Shown here: in pieces, positions 1-5,897 of the stretch
Position numbering within the stretch: position 1 is the first letter of the stretch
Layout of the letters: each line of letters opens with the position of its first letter
Assembly (NCBI GenBank): GCA_002481545.1
Contig: DLEF01000038.1
Span: forward strand, 1-29,352
Direction: 5' to 3'
Length of the DNA: 29,352 bases
Origin: Cyanobacteria bacterium UBA7753
GTDB taxonomy: Bacteria > Cyanobacteriota > Vampirovibrionia > Gastranaerophilales > Gastranaerophilaceae
Notes under the pieces: generated by a model
Database searches by the model: none
What the model was told of the DNA's origin: nothing
What the model saw: only the letters and a program-made list of their open reading frames with translations
Program-made: the position numbers and the translations under genes

Positions 1-12
1 GTGCCTTTAAAT

Positions 13-102
13 CGGAGAAGGTGGGATTCGAACCCACGGTAGAGAATTATCCCTACAACACCTTAGCAGGGTGCCGCCTTAAGCCTACTCGGCCACTTCT
101 CC
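13..102 (-). tRNA. tRNA-Ser (anticodon GCT)
   Basis: Read on the minus strand, a 7-bp acceptor stem (GGAGAAG with CTTCTCC), a D arm, a 5-bp anticodon stem around the loop CTGCTAA, a long variable arm typical of class II tRNAs, and a T arm with GTTCGAATC are all visible. The anticodon GCT corresponds to + strand 65-67 and reads AGC/AGU serine codons. The discriminator base is G, as expected for serine. CCA is not encoded, so it must be added after transcription. The acceptor, anticodon and T stems pair cleanly. Confidence 0.95.
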
Positions 103-171
103 GCATGCAACCCTTATGTTTAGTATATTAACATAAATCTAAAAAATTATAAAGTATTTTTTGCAAAACAA

Positions 172-191
172 AAGCGAACCGAAGTTCGCTT
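172..191 (-). terminator. Intrinsic terminator of the 51-aa gene
   Basis: A perfect 8-bp inverted repeat AAGCGAAC/GTTCGCTT encloses a 4-nt loop that reads TTCG on the minus strand. That strand continues into a T-rich run (TTGTTTTG). It lies 55 bp beyond the stop of the minus-strand 51-aa gene and upstream of tRNA-Ser, which is probably transcribed separately. The plus-strand continuation has no T tract, so I assign it to the minus strand. Confidence 0.8.
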
Positions 192-246
192 GAAATAACT
201 CTCAATCATCTTACTAAATCGATAGACCGTTGATATATTGAATACA

Positions 247-402
247 TTACTTAACGGCAACCAATTTCGTTTGAACACCGACTTCGGCATTCATTCTTCT
301 TGCGTTAGCCATTGCAGAGGATCGGCGTTTTTTTGCACCTCTAAGTATGTATTCTACGCCGCTAAAAGTATTACACGTTGGAATTTCCACTTTCTTTAAC
401 AT
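247..402 (-). CDS. Small basic protein of unknown function (51 aa)
   Basis: I do not recognise this protein. It is a short Lys/Arg-rich polypeptide (MLKKVEIPTC at the start, with an AKKRRSSAMANARRMNAE stretch in the middle) and has no hydrophobic segment. The frame stays open upstream to 450, but I start at the ATG at 400-402 because AAAGGA sits about 8 nt before it on the minus strand. A hairpin terminator follows at 172-191, so it appears to be a single-gene unit. The positive charge would suit nucleic-acid or ribosome contact, but that is a guess from composition. Confidence 0.6.
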   Translation of the reverse strand: MLKKVEIPTCNTFSGVEYILRGAKKRRSSAMANARRMNAEVGVQTKLVAVK

Positions 403-470
403 ATATAGTCCTTTCTTGTTTCGTATTATATATATCGGCATTTTTTGCAAAAACTTTAGGATTTTGACGC

Positions 471-490
471 AATTATTTACAATTATTTAC
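471..490. repeat. Tandem 10-bp repeat (AATTATTTAC x2)
   Basis: Two perfect, directly adjacent copies of AATTATTTAC lie about 70-90 bp upstream of the start of the minus-strand 51-aa gene. On that gene's strand they read GTAAATAATT twice, followed downstream by a TATAAT-like -10. Position and periodicity suggest an operator or upstream activator site, but chance slippage in AT-rich DNA is also possible. Confidence 0.55.
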
Positions 491-660
491 AATTGTGACA
501 TGTTTCCATATACTCTATAAATAAAGGGTTTTGCGGATAATATGACATGCTGATATTCTGATTTTGTTAAATTATTGAGTGTTATATTTCACAATCTTAA
601 ATTAGATTAGGAATAAATATACATTGATTTGAATATGCATGTTTATCAAAAGTTGTATAT

Positions 661-691
661 AAAATAAAAATCGATATCAGGGATGATATCG
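661..691 (-). terminator. Intrinsic terminator of the secreted HExxH gene
   Basis: CGATATCA/TGATATCG (672-679 with 684-691) forms an 8-bp stem with a 4-nt loop. On the minus strand it is followed by ATTTTTATTTTATA. It lies 44 bp beyond the stop codon of the minus-strand gene ending at 736. Confidence 0.7.
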
Positions 692-735
692 AAAATTGGG
701 GTTAGGGAAAAATTCGTCATTAAATTAAATAGTTA

Positions 736-1314
736 TTAGAAAGCTCTTCTTTCTCTTACAGCTAATTGGTTTTGATAAAAACTGCTGTTTGAAATTCTTT
801 CTTGTATATAGTCATGGTCAACGGTTGAAGTTGATTCAAGGTTAACCAAGTTATTCAATCTTCTTGTCAATGCAGTATCTGCATAAGAGATGTTTCTGTT
901 TTTCAATACTGTCCAATATTGAGCTTCTTTTCTTGTTGCTGTTGTTTCTTCTGCCAAAGTTGCAACTGCAGCTTTATGGCAACTTTCGTGAGCTATTAAG
1001 CAAGCGATTTGTTCGATTGGAGCGTTTTGATATTTGGTGTTTATCAAGATTACTCTGTTGCCCCAAGTATCTGTTGTATTGATAGCGAAGTGATCTTTGT
1101 AACCGTAAGATATTTGACCTAAATCATAAAATCTGATTTTAACAGAGTTTTCCATAAGGTTATCAAATATTTCGTTTGCTCCGATATCATCAAGCATTTC
1201 TAAAGCTGATTTTATTTTTACATCTTCAGTAAATCTATTTAAGTTCATCGCAGATACTTGTGATGAAAACACAACAAATAAACATGCTAAAAGCACAATC
1301 AATCTCTTAAACAT
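736..1314 (-). CDS. Secreted HExxH-type putative zinc metallopeptidase (192 aa)
   Basis: The N-terminus is a classic signal peptide: MFKR, a hydrophobic stretch to about residue 17, then SSQVSA with likely cleavage after A22. The mature part carries an HESCH sequence at residues 109-113, within a hydrophobic helix (ACLIAHESCHKAA), and downstream acidic residues at about 122-123 and 130 that could supply the third zinc ligand. This is the gluzincin pattern. I start at the ATG at 1312-1314 because AGGA lies 9 nt before it; an in-frame ATG 9 nt further upstream sits directly against that AGGA. A terminator follows. The specific peptidase family is not recognised. A non-catalytic secreted protein is possible, although the HExxH context looks genuine. 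Confidence 0.75.
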   Translation of the reverse strand: MFKRLIVLLACLFVVFSSQVSAMNLNRFTEDVKIKSALEMLDDIGANEIFDNLMENSVKIRFYDLGQISYGYKDHFAINTTDTWGNRVILINTKYQNAPIEQIACLIAHESCHKAAVATLAEETTATRKEAQYWTVLKNRNISYADTALTRRLNNLVNLESTSTVDHDYIQERISNSSFYQNQLAVRERRAF

Positions 1315-1504
1315 AATACACATTCCTACAATTTTGTTTGATACTTAATAATCTAATTTTTTAAATTATCTAATTCCTACATCTTAGATAACGGCACATT
1401 TCCAAAAAACTTTAATTTTTTGTTTAAATAATTTACAAAAAGGTTAATATTTTATGTTTGTTATTCTGGAAACCCTTGTTATGACTGTATTAAATTAATG
1501 TAAA

Positions 1505-1520
1505 CTTTTGTAAACAAAAG
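1505..1520. promoter_or_regulatory. Palindrome CTTTTGTAAACAAAAG, candidate operator
   Basis: A perfect 7+7 bp inverted repeat with a 2-bp centre lies immediately upstream of the conserved promoter box of the 69-aa gene. It contains TTTTGTAAA, which recurs in other intergenic regions of the window. The position suits a regulator binding site; no family can be named from sequence alone. Confidence 0.45.
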
Positions 1521-1521
1521 A

Positions 1522-1563
1522 CAACAAAAAAGGCAATTTTTGAGTAAAGATATACTTTATATA
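1522..1563 (+). promoter_or_regulatory. Promoter with 19-bp conserved box (copy A)
   Basis: The 19-mer CAACAAAAAAGGCAATTTT (1522-1540) is followed by 11 variable bases and then ATACTTTAT (1552-1560). An identical 19-mer, an 11-bp gap and an identical ATACTTTAT occur on the minus strand at 10351-10389 before the 205-aa gene. The end of the box plus the following T/G could serve as a -35 (TTTTTG), with TATATA 17 bp further on as a -10. The A-tract part resembles an UP element or an activator site. Confidence 0.7.
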
Positions 1564-1631
1564 TACATAAGAGATAAATAAAATCTCAAAGGTAATTAGG
1601 ATAACAGAATAGAAATAGAGGATATAGGATT

Positions 1632-1841
1632 ATGGCAAACTTCGGTGGAGCATCAACTTCAGGCATTGATTTAGGATTTGGAACATTTGGTGTAGTTGAA
1701 AGAGCTAAACAGGCTCAACTCGATCCTGATAAATTTAAAAAAGCTCAAAACAGTACTTTCTGGAACAACAGCATTTTGAGAATGACAAGTGACTTAGGTA
1801 AAAATATGGCTGAAAAAGGTCATCTTGATATTTTGAACTAA
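1632..1841 (+). CDS. Small protein of unknown function (69 aa)
   Basis: I do not recognise the family. The N-terminal third is Gly/Ser/Phe-rich (MANFGGASTSGIDLGFGTFG) and the rest is probably helical and charged (RAKQAQLDPDKFKKAQNS). It has no signal peptide or membrane segment. An SD-like AGGAT precedes the ATG. It is a single-gene unit with its own promoter, whose box is shared with the 205-aa gene near 10 kb, and a strong terminator at 1928-1952. That isolated, well-delimited architecture suggests an abundant and separately regulated product. Confidence 0.75.
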   Translation: MANFGGASTSGIDLGFGTFGVVERAKQAQLDPDKFKKAQNSTFWNNSILRMTSDLGKNMAEKGHLDILN

Positions 1842-1927
1842 TAAGTCTTTCTCTAAGTATTAAATATGAAAATATTTGGTTAATGTGAAACAAATATCTA
1901 TTATCTATTCTAATTATCAAAAGTTAG

Positions 1928-1952
1928 GAGCCCGAGGGCTCCTTTTTTTTTT
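1928..1952 (+). terminator. Strong intrinsic terminator overlapping a convergent stop codon
   Basis: The stem GGAGCC/GGCTCC (1928-1933 with 1938-1943), with loop CGAG, is followed by nine T residues (1944-1952). It terminates the plus-strand 69-aa gene. The T tract runs into the stop codon (1951-1953) of the minus-strand peptidase gene, so the two convergent genes share this DNA. Confidence 0.9.
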
Positions 1953-3501
1953 ATTTTAGATTATCGCACAAAGCTTTTGATGAAAGCGGTTCTCCAGTGA
2001 ATATTTTGATTAAATCGTTTTCTTCTATGCTTGTGCCGTATTTAAACAGTTTCTCACCGAGATAATGAGCTGTCGTTTTATTATCTGTCAAAGCTCCGAA
2101 TTTATTTCGTAAGAAACTATAAAGTTGTGCTTTTATTAGGTTTGCTCTGAAATAGTTTTGGTAATACCCCGGATGAGATAAATAGTGCGGAATGGTTGCC
2201 CATTCATTATTTTTCTCATCGTCAGGATTTGCAAGAAGGTATTTTATCCTCAAGTCAAGCCATAATTGTTGTAAATCCTGTTCAGGGTTTTCGTACATAC
2301 GTTTTTCAAACTCAATTATAAGCATGCTTCTGCTGATAAATTTTGCTTCGCTGTTCTTGAAATCTGCCTTAAATCTTTCCAACACATCATCAGGAACGAT
2401 TCCTTTTAAGATATCTTCTCTCTGTTGTAAGTCACCCATCATCATTGCAACGGCTTCGGTCATTGCAGGGGTTTCATCCTGATCCATATAGGGAAGTTCA
2501 TTGCTTATTCCGATGTTATAGACGCAGTGCCCGAGTTCATGGCAGAGTGTGTCTAAACTGTTTGAATCATTTGTCAGGTTAGCCAATATTCTTGAATCTT
2601 TGCCCGGTTGAATACAGAAACAGAATCCGTGTGTGTTTTTGTTTTGTCTCGGGAATAAATCCAACGTAATAGGCATATTGTCAATGTTATACCCCATTTT
2701 CAGATAAGTTTGTTTTGCAATGTCAACCACTTGTTCTGTAGTCGCGAAAGACTTATTAACCTCTTTTCTCGGGTTATTATCCAAAAGCAATCCATAATGA
2801 TATGCTTTCAAATCATCTTCGCTTATTCCGTATTCTGCAGCCAATTCCTTTTTGTTCTTTTCTTGGATTGCATAGTTTAAGTCTTTTGCATTTGCGTATA
2901 CGTCATTAAGTAATTCATCCAAATATTTCGGTTGAACATCGTATAATTCGGTTATGGCATAATCAAAATAGTTGTTATAGCCCTTTGTTTTAGAAAAAGC
3001 GTTTCTCATATTTATAAATTTAACCATGTTATCCGCGATTAAATCCCCGCCTTTTACTCTTGCCTCATATGCTTTCTTTCTTAAAGTAACATCTTTTTCA
3101 GTTTGCAGGAGTTTTGATATCTCGGGTTTTGTTATTTCCTGACCGTCAATGGTTGCGATATAAGAATTATACTTTTGAGCGATTTCGTTTTCTTTATCTC
3201 TTAAAACTCTCTTAATTGCACCGGTGTTCAATTCTTCGTCAAAATCACGGAGTAAATCTTTCAATTGTTTTGCTAAATGCGTATCGTTTAACCCTTTTTC
3301 TTTAAACTCTTTTAATTTATCAAAAGTTTCTTTGTTTCTGAATATCTTATAGACTTCTTCTTGTGAGATTTCATATTGTCTTAAATTTTCGGGAGTACTG
3401 TTGATGTAAAAATTCCAGCAATCAAGCTCCAGCTTTGTCCTCTTCGGTTCCAATTCCTTGGATAAGTCATCTCTCAATTGTATAAATTCATTATCTAACA
3501 T
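1951..3501 (-). CDS. M2 (ACE-like) zinc metallopeptidase, putative peptidyl-dipeptidase (516 aa)
   Basis: The active-site helix reads HELGH at residues 321-325, and a TEAVA sequence places a candidate third zinc ligand at E349. The 24-residue spacing from the second His equals that of angiotensin-converting enzyme (M2). The preceding CIQPGKDSRILANLT region and the C-terminal LSSKAL also match the M2 plan. The N-terminal half is helical and charged, as in M2/M3 enzymes, which cleave short peptides inside a deep channel. I start at the ATG at 3499-3501 because GAGGAGG lies a few nt before it. The frame is open to an ATG at 3580-3582, which would add a hydrophobic signal-like leader (MRTIKSFIYIMTVIFIPFII), so an exported form cannot be excluded. 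M3 oligopeptidase is the alternative family. Confidence 0.85.
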   Translation of the reverse strand: MLDNEFIQLRDDLSKELEPKRTKLELDCWNFYINSTPENLRQYEISQEEVYKIFRNKETFDKLKEFKEKGLNDTHLAKQLKDLLRDFDEELNTGAIKRVLRDKENEIAQKYNSYIATIDGQEITKPEISKLLQTEKDVTLRKKAYEARVKGGDLIADNMVKFINMRNAFSKTKGYNNYFDYAITELYDVQPKYLDELLNDVYANAKDLNYAIQEKNKKELAAEYGISEDDLKAYHYGLLLDNNPRKEVNKSFATTEQVVDIAKQTYLKMGYNIDNMPITLDLFPRQNKNTHGFCFCIQPGKDSRILANLTNDSNSLDTLCHELGHCVYNIGISNELPYMDQDETPAMTEAVAMMMGDLQQREDILKGIVPDDVLERFKADFKNSEAKFISRSMLIIEFEKRMYENPEQDLQQLWLDLRIKYLLANPDDEKNNEWATIPHYLSHPGYYQNYFRANLIKAQLYSFLRNKFGALTDNKTTAHYLGEKLFKYGTSIEENDLIKIFTGEPLSSKALCDNLK

Positions 3502-3569
3502 AGCTTCCTCCTCTTTTTTAGCTATTATAAACGGTATAAAAATTACAGTCATAATATAAATAAATGATT

Positions 3570-3612
3570 TTATTGTCCGCATGATTATTGTCCGTACTGT
3601 TTACAATAAACA
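3570..3612. promoter_or_regulatory. Direct repeat and palindrome in the metK/peptidase divergent region
   Basis: TTATTGTCCG occurs twice (3570-3579 and 3585-3594), followed by the inverted repeat TGTTTA-CAA-TAAACA (3598-3612). The only good -10 for metK, TATAAT at 3633-3638, has no recognisable -35, and the palindrome ends about where a -35 would sit. This suggests an activator-dependent or otherwise regulated promoter. Confidence 0.5.
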
Positions 3613-3661
3613 TCGGTGGTGATACAATCTTTTATAATATAGGGGAGAAAAGAGAAACAAC

Positions 3662-3682
3662 TAAACCTTATATAGTTTAAGG
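3662..3682 (+). promoter_or_regulatory. Competing small hairpins over the metK ribosome binding site
   Basis: In the short predicted metK leader, TAAAC (3662-3666) can pair with GTTTA (3675-3679). Alternatively CCTTA (3666-3670) can pair with TAAGG (3678-3682), which would cover the SD AAGGAG (3679-3684). The two hairpins share bases and exclude each other. Five-bp stems are easily formed by chance, so this is only a candidate switch. No known SAM riboswitch class fits in this length. Confidence 0.3.
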
Positions 3683-3694
3683 AGAATTTTATAA

Positions 3695-4966
3695 ATGAAA
3701 TCAAGAGATTTTTTATTTACGTCGGAATCCGTAACGGAAGGTCATCCTGATAAGGTTTGTGACCAAATATCCGATGCAATTTTGGATGAGTTTTTGACCA
3801 AAGACACTTACTCAAGAGTAGCTGCGGAAACTATGGCTACGACAGGTATGGTACTTGTAGCTGGCGAAATTTCATCTGATTGTTACGTTGATATTCCGCA
3901 AGTCGTAAGAAATACGATAAGAAATATAGGTTATGTCGGAGAATGCAGCGGAGGTTTTGACGCTGACACTTGCGCCGTTATAACAAGTATTGATGAACAA
4001 TCATCAGATATTGCGGGCGGGGTTAATAAAGCCCTTGAAACTCGTGATGAAAATGCTGATGTATCGGTAAAAGAAACGGAAGAACTCGGAGCCGGAGACC
4101 AAGGTATTATGTTTGGTTATGCATGCAATGAAACGCCTGAATTGATGCCGTTGCCTATCAGCCTTGCAAATAAATTGGCATACAGATTGGCACAAGTAAG
4201 AAAAGAAGGAATTTTAAATTATTTAAGACCTGACGGAAAAACTCAAGTAACAGTTGAATACGTTGACGGTGTGCCTTCAAGAATACATACAATTTTGCTT
4301 TCAACTCAGCATAACCCTGAAATTAACGGCGTTAAAGATAATGCCAAAGTTCAGGAAATAATCAAGAATGATTTAAAAAAATACGTAATTGATTATGTAT
4401 TTGAAACAGAAGAAAAGAAGCCTGATGAAAATACTAAAATTTTGGTTAACCCGTCAGGAAGATTTGTTATCGGCGGTCCTCAAGGAGATGCAGGTTTGAC
4501 TGGTCGTAAGATTATTGTTGATACCTATGGTGGTTATTCTCGTCACGGCGGTGGTGCTTTCAGCGGAAAGGATCCGACGAAGGTTGACAGATCAGCTGCT
4601 TATGCCGCAAGATATGTTGCAAAAAATATTGTAGCGGCAGGTCTTGCAGACAGATGTGAAATTGAACTTGCATATGCAATCGGTGTAGCGGAACCTGTAT
4701 CAGTATTTGTTGATACATTCGGAACAGGTGTTATATCTGATGACGCTATCAGCAAGATTGTTAAAGATAACTTTAAATTAAGCCCTATGGCAATAATCAG
4801 ACAATTTGATTTGAGAAACCTCCCTGCTAAGAACGGCGGTAAGTTCTATCAAAAGTTGGCTGCTTACGGTCATATGGGAAGAACTGATATTGTTGTCCCT
4901 TGGGAAGCAACAGACAAAGTTGATTTACTAAAAAAAAATGTAAATAAAATCACTGCTTGTTGCTAG
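3695..4966 (+). CDS. metK: S-adenosylmethionine synthetase (423 aa)
   Basis: MetK makes S-adenosylmethionine from ATP and methionine in the cytoplasm. The hallmark segments are present: FTSESVTEGHPDKVCDQISD at the N-terminus, the GAGDQGIMFGYA hexapeptide region near residue 130, and the glycine-rich GGGAFSGKDPTKVDRSAAY region near residue 290. The length is slightly above the usual 380-400 aa. AAGGAG lies about 10 nt before the ATG, and TATAAT at 3633-3638 implies a leader of roughly 50 nt. It is transcribed alone, divergent from the peptidase gene, and ends at a bidirectional terminator. Confidence 0.98.
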   Translation: MKSRDFLFTSESVTEGHPDKVCDQISDAILDEFLTKDTYSRVAAETMATTGMVLVAGEISSDCYVDIPQVVRNTIRNIGYVGECSGGFDADTCAVITSIDEQSSDIAGGVNKALETRDENADVSVKETEELGAGDQGIMFGYACNETPELMPLPISLANKLAYRLAQVRKEGILNYLRPDGKTQVTVEYVDGVPSRIHTILLSTQHNPEINGVKDNAKVQEIIKNDLKKYVIDYVFETEEKKPDENTKILVNPSGRFVIGGPQGDAGLTGRKIIVDTYGGYSRHGGGAFSGKDPTKVDRSAAYAARYVAKNIVAAGLADRCEIELAYAIGVAEPVSVFVDTFGTGVISDDAISKIVKDNFKLSPMAIIRQFDLRNLPAKNGGKFYQKLAAYGHMGRTDIVVPWEATDKVDLLKKNVNKITACC

Positions 4967-4987
4967 GGTAAGTCAGAGTTAAATAAT

Positions 4988-5020
4988 AAAAAAGGATGTC
5001 TAATTTTGACATCCTTTTTT
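4988..5020. terminator. Bidirectional intrinsic terminator
   Basis: AAAAAAGGATGTC (4988-5000) pairs perfectly with GACATCCTTTTTT (5008-5020) around a 7-nt loop. The stem carries A and T runs on both sides, so it can terminate metK on the plus strand and the SIMPL gene on the minus strand. Confidence 0.9.
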
Positions 5021-5039
5021 AATGTTGATGTTTTATCGT

Positions 5040-5792
5040 CTATTTTATTTTGAATACGACATTTGCTACAGCCGTAACTTTCTTTTCTATTGAAGAGGTG
5101 TCATAAATCCCTCCGTCTGAAACATCAGTTGAGTTAGCGGATGTTATTTGGAATACGCCCATTTTTACGGATTGGATTTTACCCGTTCTGTTATGAGTTG
5201 CTTTTAACATTGCGGATGCTCTCTGTTTTGCGTCTTTTGTTGCCTCGTTTAGTAGTTCGACTTTCAAATCAGAAATCTTTGAATAATAATATTCAGGTTC
5301 TTTTACATCTATATCAATTCCTTTATCCATAAGGTTTGAAATATCAACAGATATCTTTTTGATTTTTTGAATATCGTTCGATTTTATTGATATCGGTTGA
5401 TCCATGTTGTAGTATGCGACTTCATTAGATGTGTTGCCGTTTGGTAATACTTTAAATGTGTTATAGCCGTTTATAGCTTTTATTTCTATATCTTTATCCT
5501 CAATGCCGTTTGTCTTTAAGTATGCAACAACGGTCGGGGTTTGAGACTTTATTGTGTTAAGTGCTGCTTTTTTTGTATTCCCTTTTGACATAATATCAAT
5601 ATCCAATTCTGCCGTATCTGATTGGACTATCTTTGAGGCTGAACCGGTAACCGTAATCCCGTCCGACGGTAAAGCTCCGACTATGACATGTGCAGTCATT
5701 ATAAGTCCGAGTGTTACTACAATTCCGATAATAAGTGCTTGAAATTTTTCGGTATAACTAATAATTTTATCCGTAATTTCTTTGTTAATCAT
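5040..5792 (-). CDS. Membrane-anchored SIMPL-domain (DUF541/YggE-like) protein (250 aa)
   Basis: The protein has a short cytoplasmic N-terminus, one membrane helix (about residues 18-41, ALIIGIVVTLGLIMTAHVIV), and an exported SIMPL/DUF541 domain. That domain begins ITVTGSASKIVQSDTAELDI and ends KKVTAVANVVFKIK, as expected for the family. The central NEATKDAKQRASAML-type segment is the family's conserved helix. The helix is probably an uncleaved anchor, since no clear cleavage site follows. I start at the ATG at 5790-5792 because AAAGGAG lies 7 nt before it; the open frame to 5846 lacks this. SIMPL proteins have been linked to oxidative-stress tolerance in some bacteria, but the molecular role is not established. 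Confidence 0.85.
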   Translation of the reverse strand: MINKEITDKIISYTEKFQALIIGIVVTLGLIMTAHVIVGALPSDGITVTGSASKIVQSDTAELDIDIMSKGNTKKAALNTIKSQTPTVVAYLKTNGIEDKDIEIKAINGYNTFKVLPNGNTSNEVAYYNMDQPISIKSNDIQKIKKISVDISNLMDKGIDIDVKEPEYYYSKISDLKVELLNEATKDAKQRASAMLKATHNRTGKIQSVKMGVFQITSANSTDVSDGGIYDTSSIEKKVTAVANVVFKIK

Positions 5793-5862
5793 AAATTTCT
5801 CCTTTGAATAAACATAACCACATAAAAATATATAACACAGACACAAAATTTACTCTATAACC

Positions 5863-5897
5863 TTGATAGACCTTTAATGATTTGCTATTATATAGTT
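5863..5897 (+). promoter_or_regulatory. Sigma70-like promoter giving a leaderless TPR mRNA
   Basis: TTGATA (5863-5868), a 17-bp spacer and TATTAT (5886-5891) form a good vegetative promoter. The -10 ends 6 nt before the ATG at 5898, so transcription should begin at or next to the start codon. No SD sequence is visible, which fits leaderless translation. Confidence 0.7.

Larger units (their letters stand above)
403..735. other. Gene-free gap: promoter region and terminator
   Basis: I find no convincing gene in these 333 bp. The left end serves as promoter and leader for the 51-aa gene: a TATAAT-like element on the minus strand near 424-430 and the tandem repeat at 471-490. The right end carries the terminator of the secreted HExxH gene (661-691). 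The middle (about 500-660) is AT-rich and I see nothing recognisable in it. Confidence 0.5.
1315..1631. other. Divergent intergenic promoter region
   Basis: This 317-bp gap separates the minus-strand secreted HExxH gene from the plus-strand 69-aa gene and should hold both promoters. It contains TTTACAAAA (1432-1440), a perfect 7-bp inverted repeat CTTTTGT-AA-ACAAAAG (1505-1520), and the box at 1522-1540 described separately. I see no gene in it. Confidence 0.6.

Noticed and set aside
471..490. Possible CRISPR or iteron array from tandem repeats
   Set aside because: There are only two adjacent 10-bp copies, with no spacers and no associated genes; treated as a short tandem repeat.
3502..3582. 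N-terminal extension of the M2-like peptidase that resembles a signal peptide
   Set aside because: Not adopted as the start because AGAGGAGG sits directly before the downstream ATG at 3499-3501 and the upstream ATG has only a weak SD. Recorded as an alternative because the hydrophobic segment looks real.
3639..3694. Possible SAM riboswitch upstream of metK
   Set aside because: The leader of about 50 nt is too short and lacks the conserved cores of known SAM-sensing RNAs; only small competing hairpins are present.
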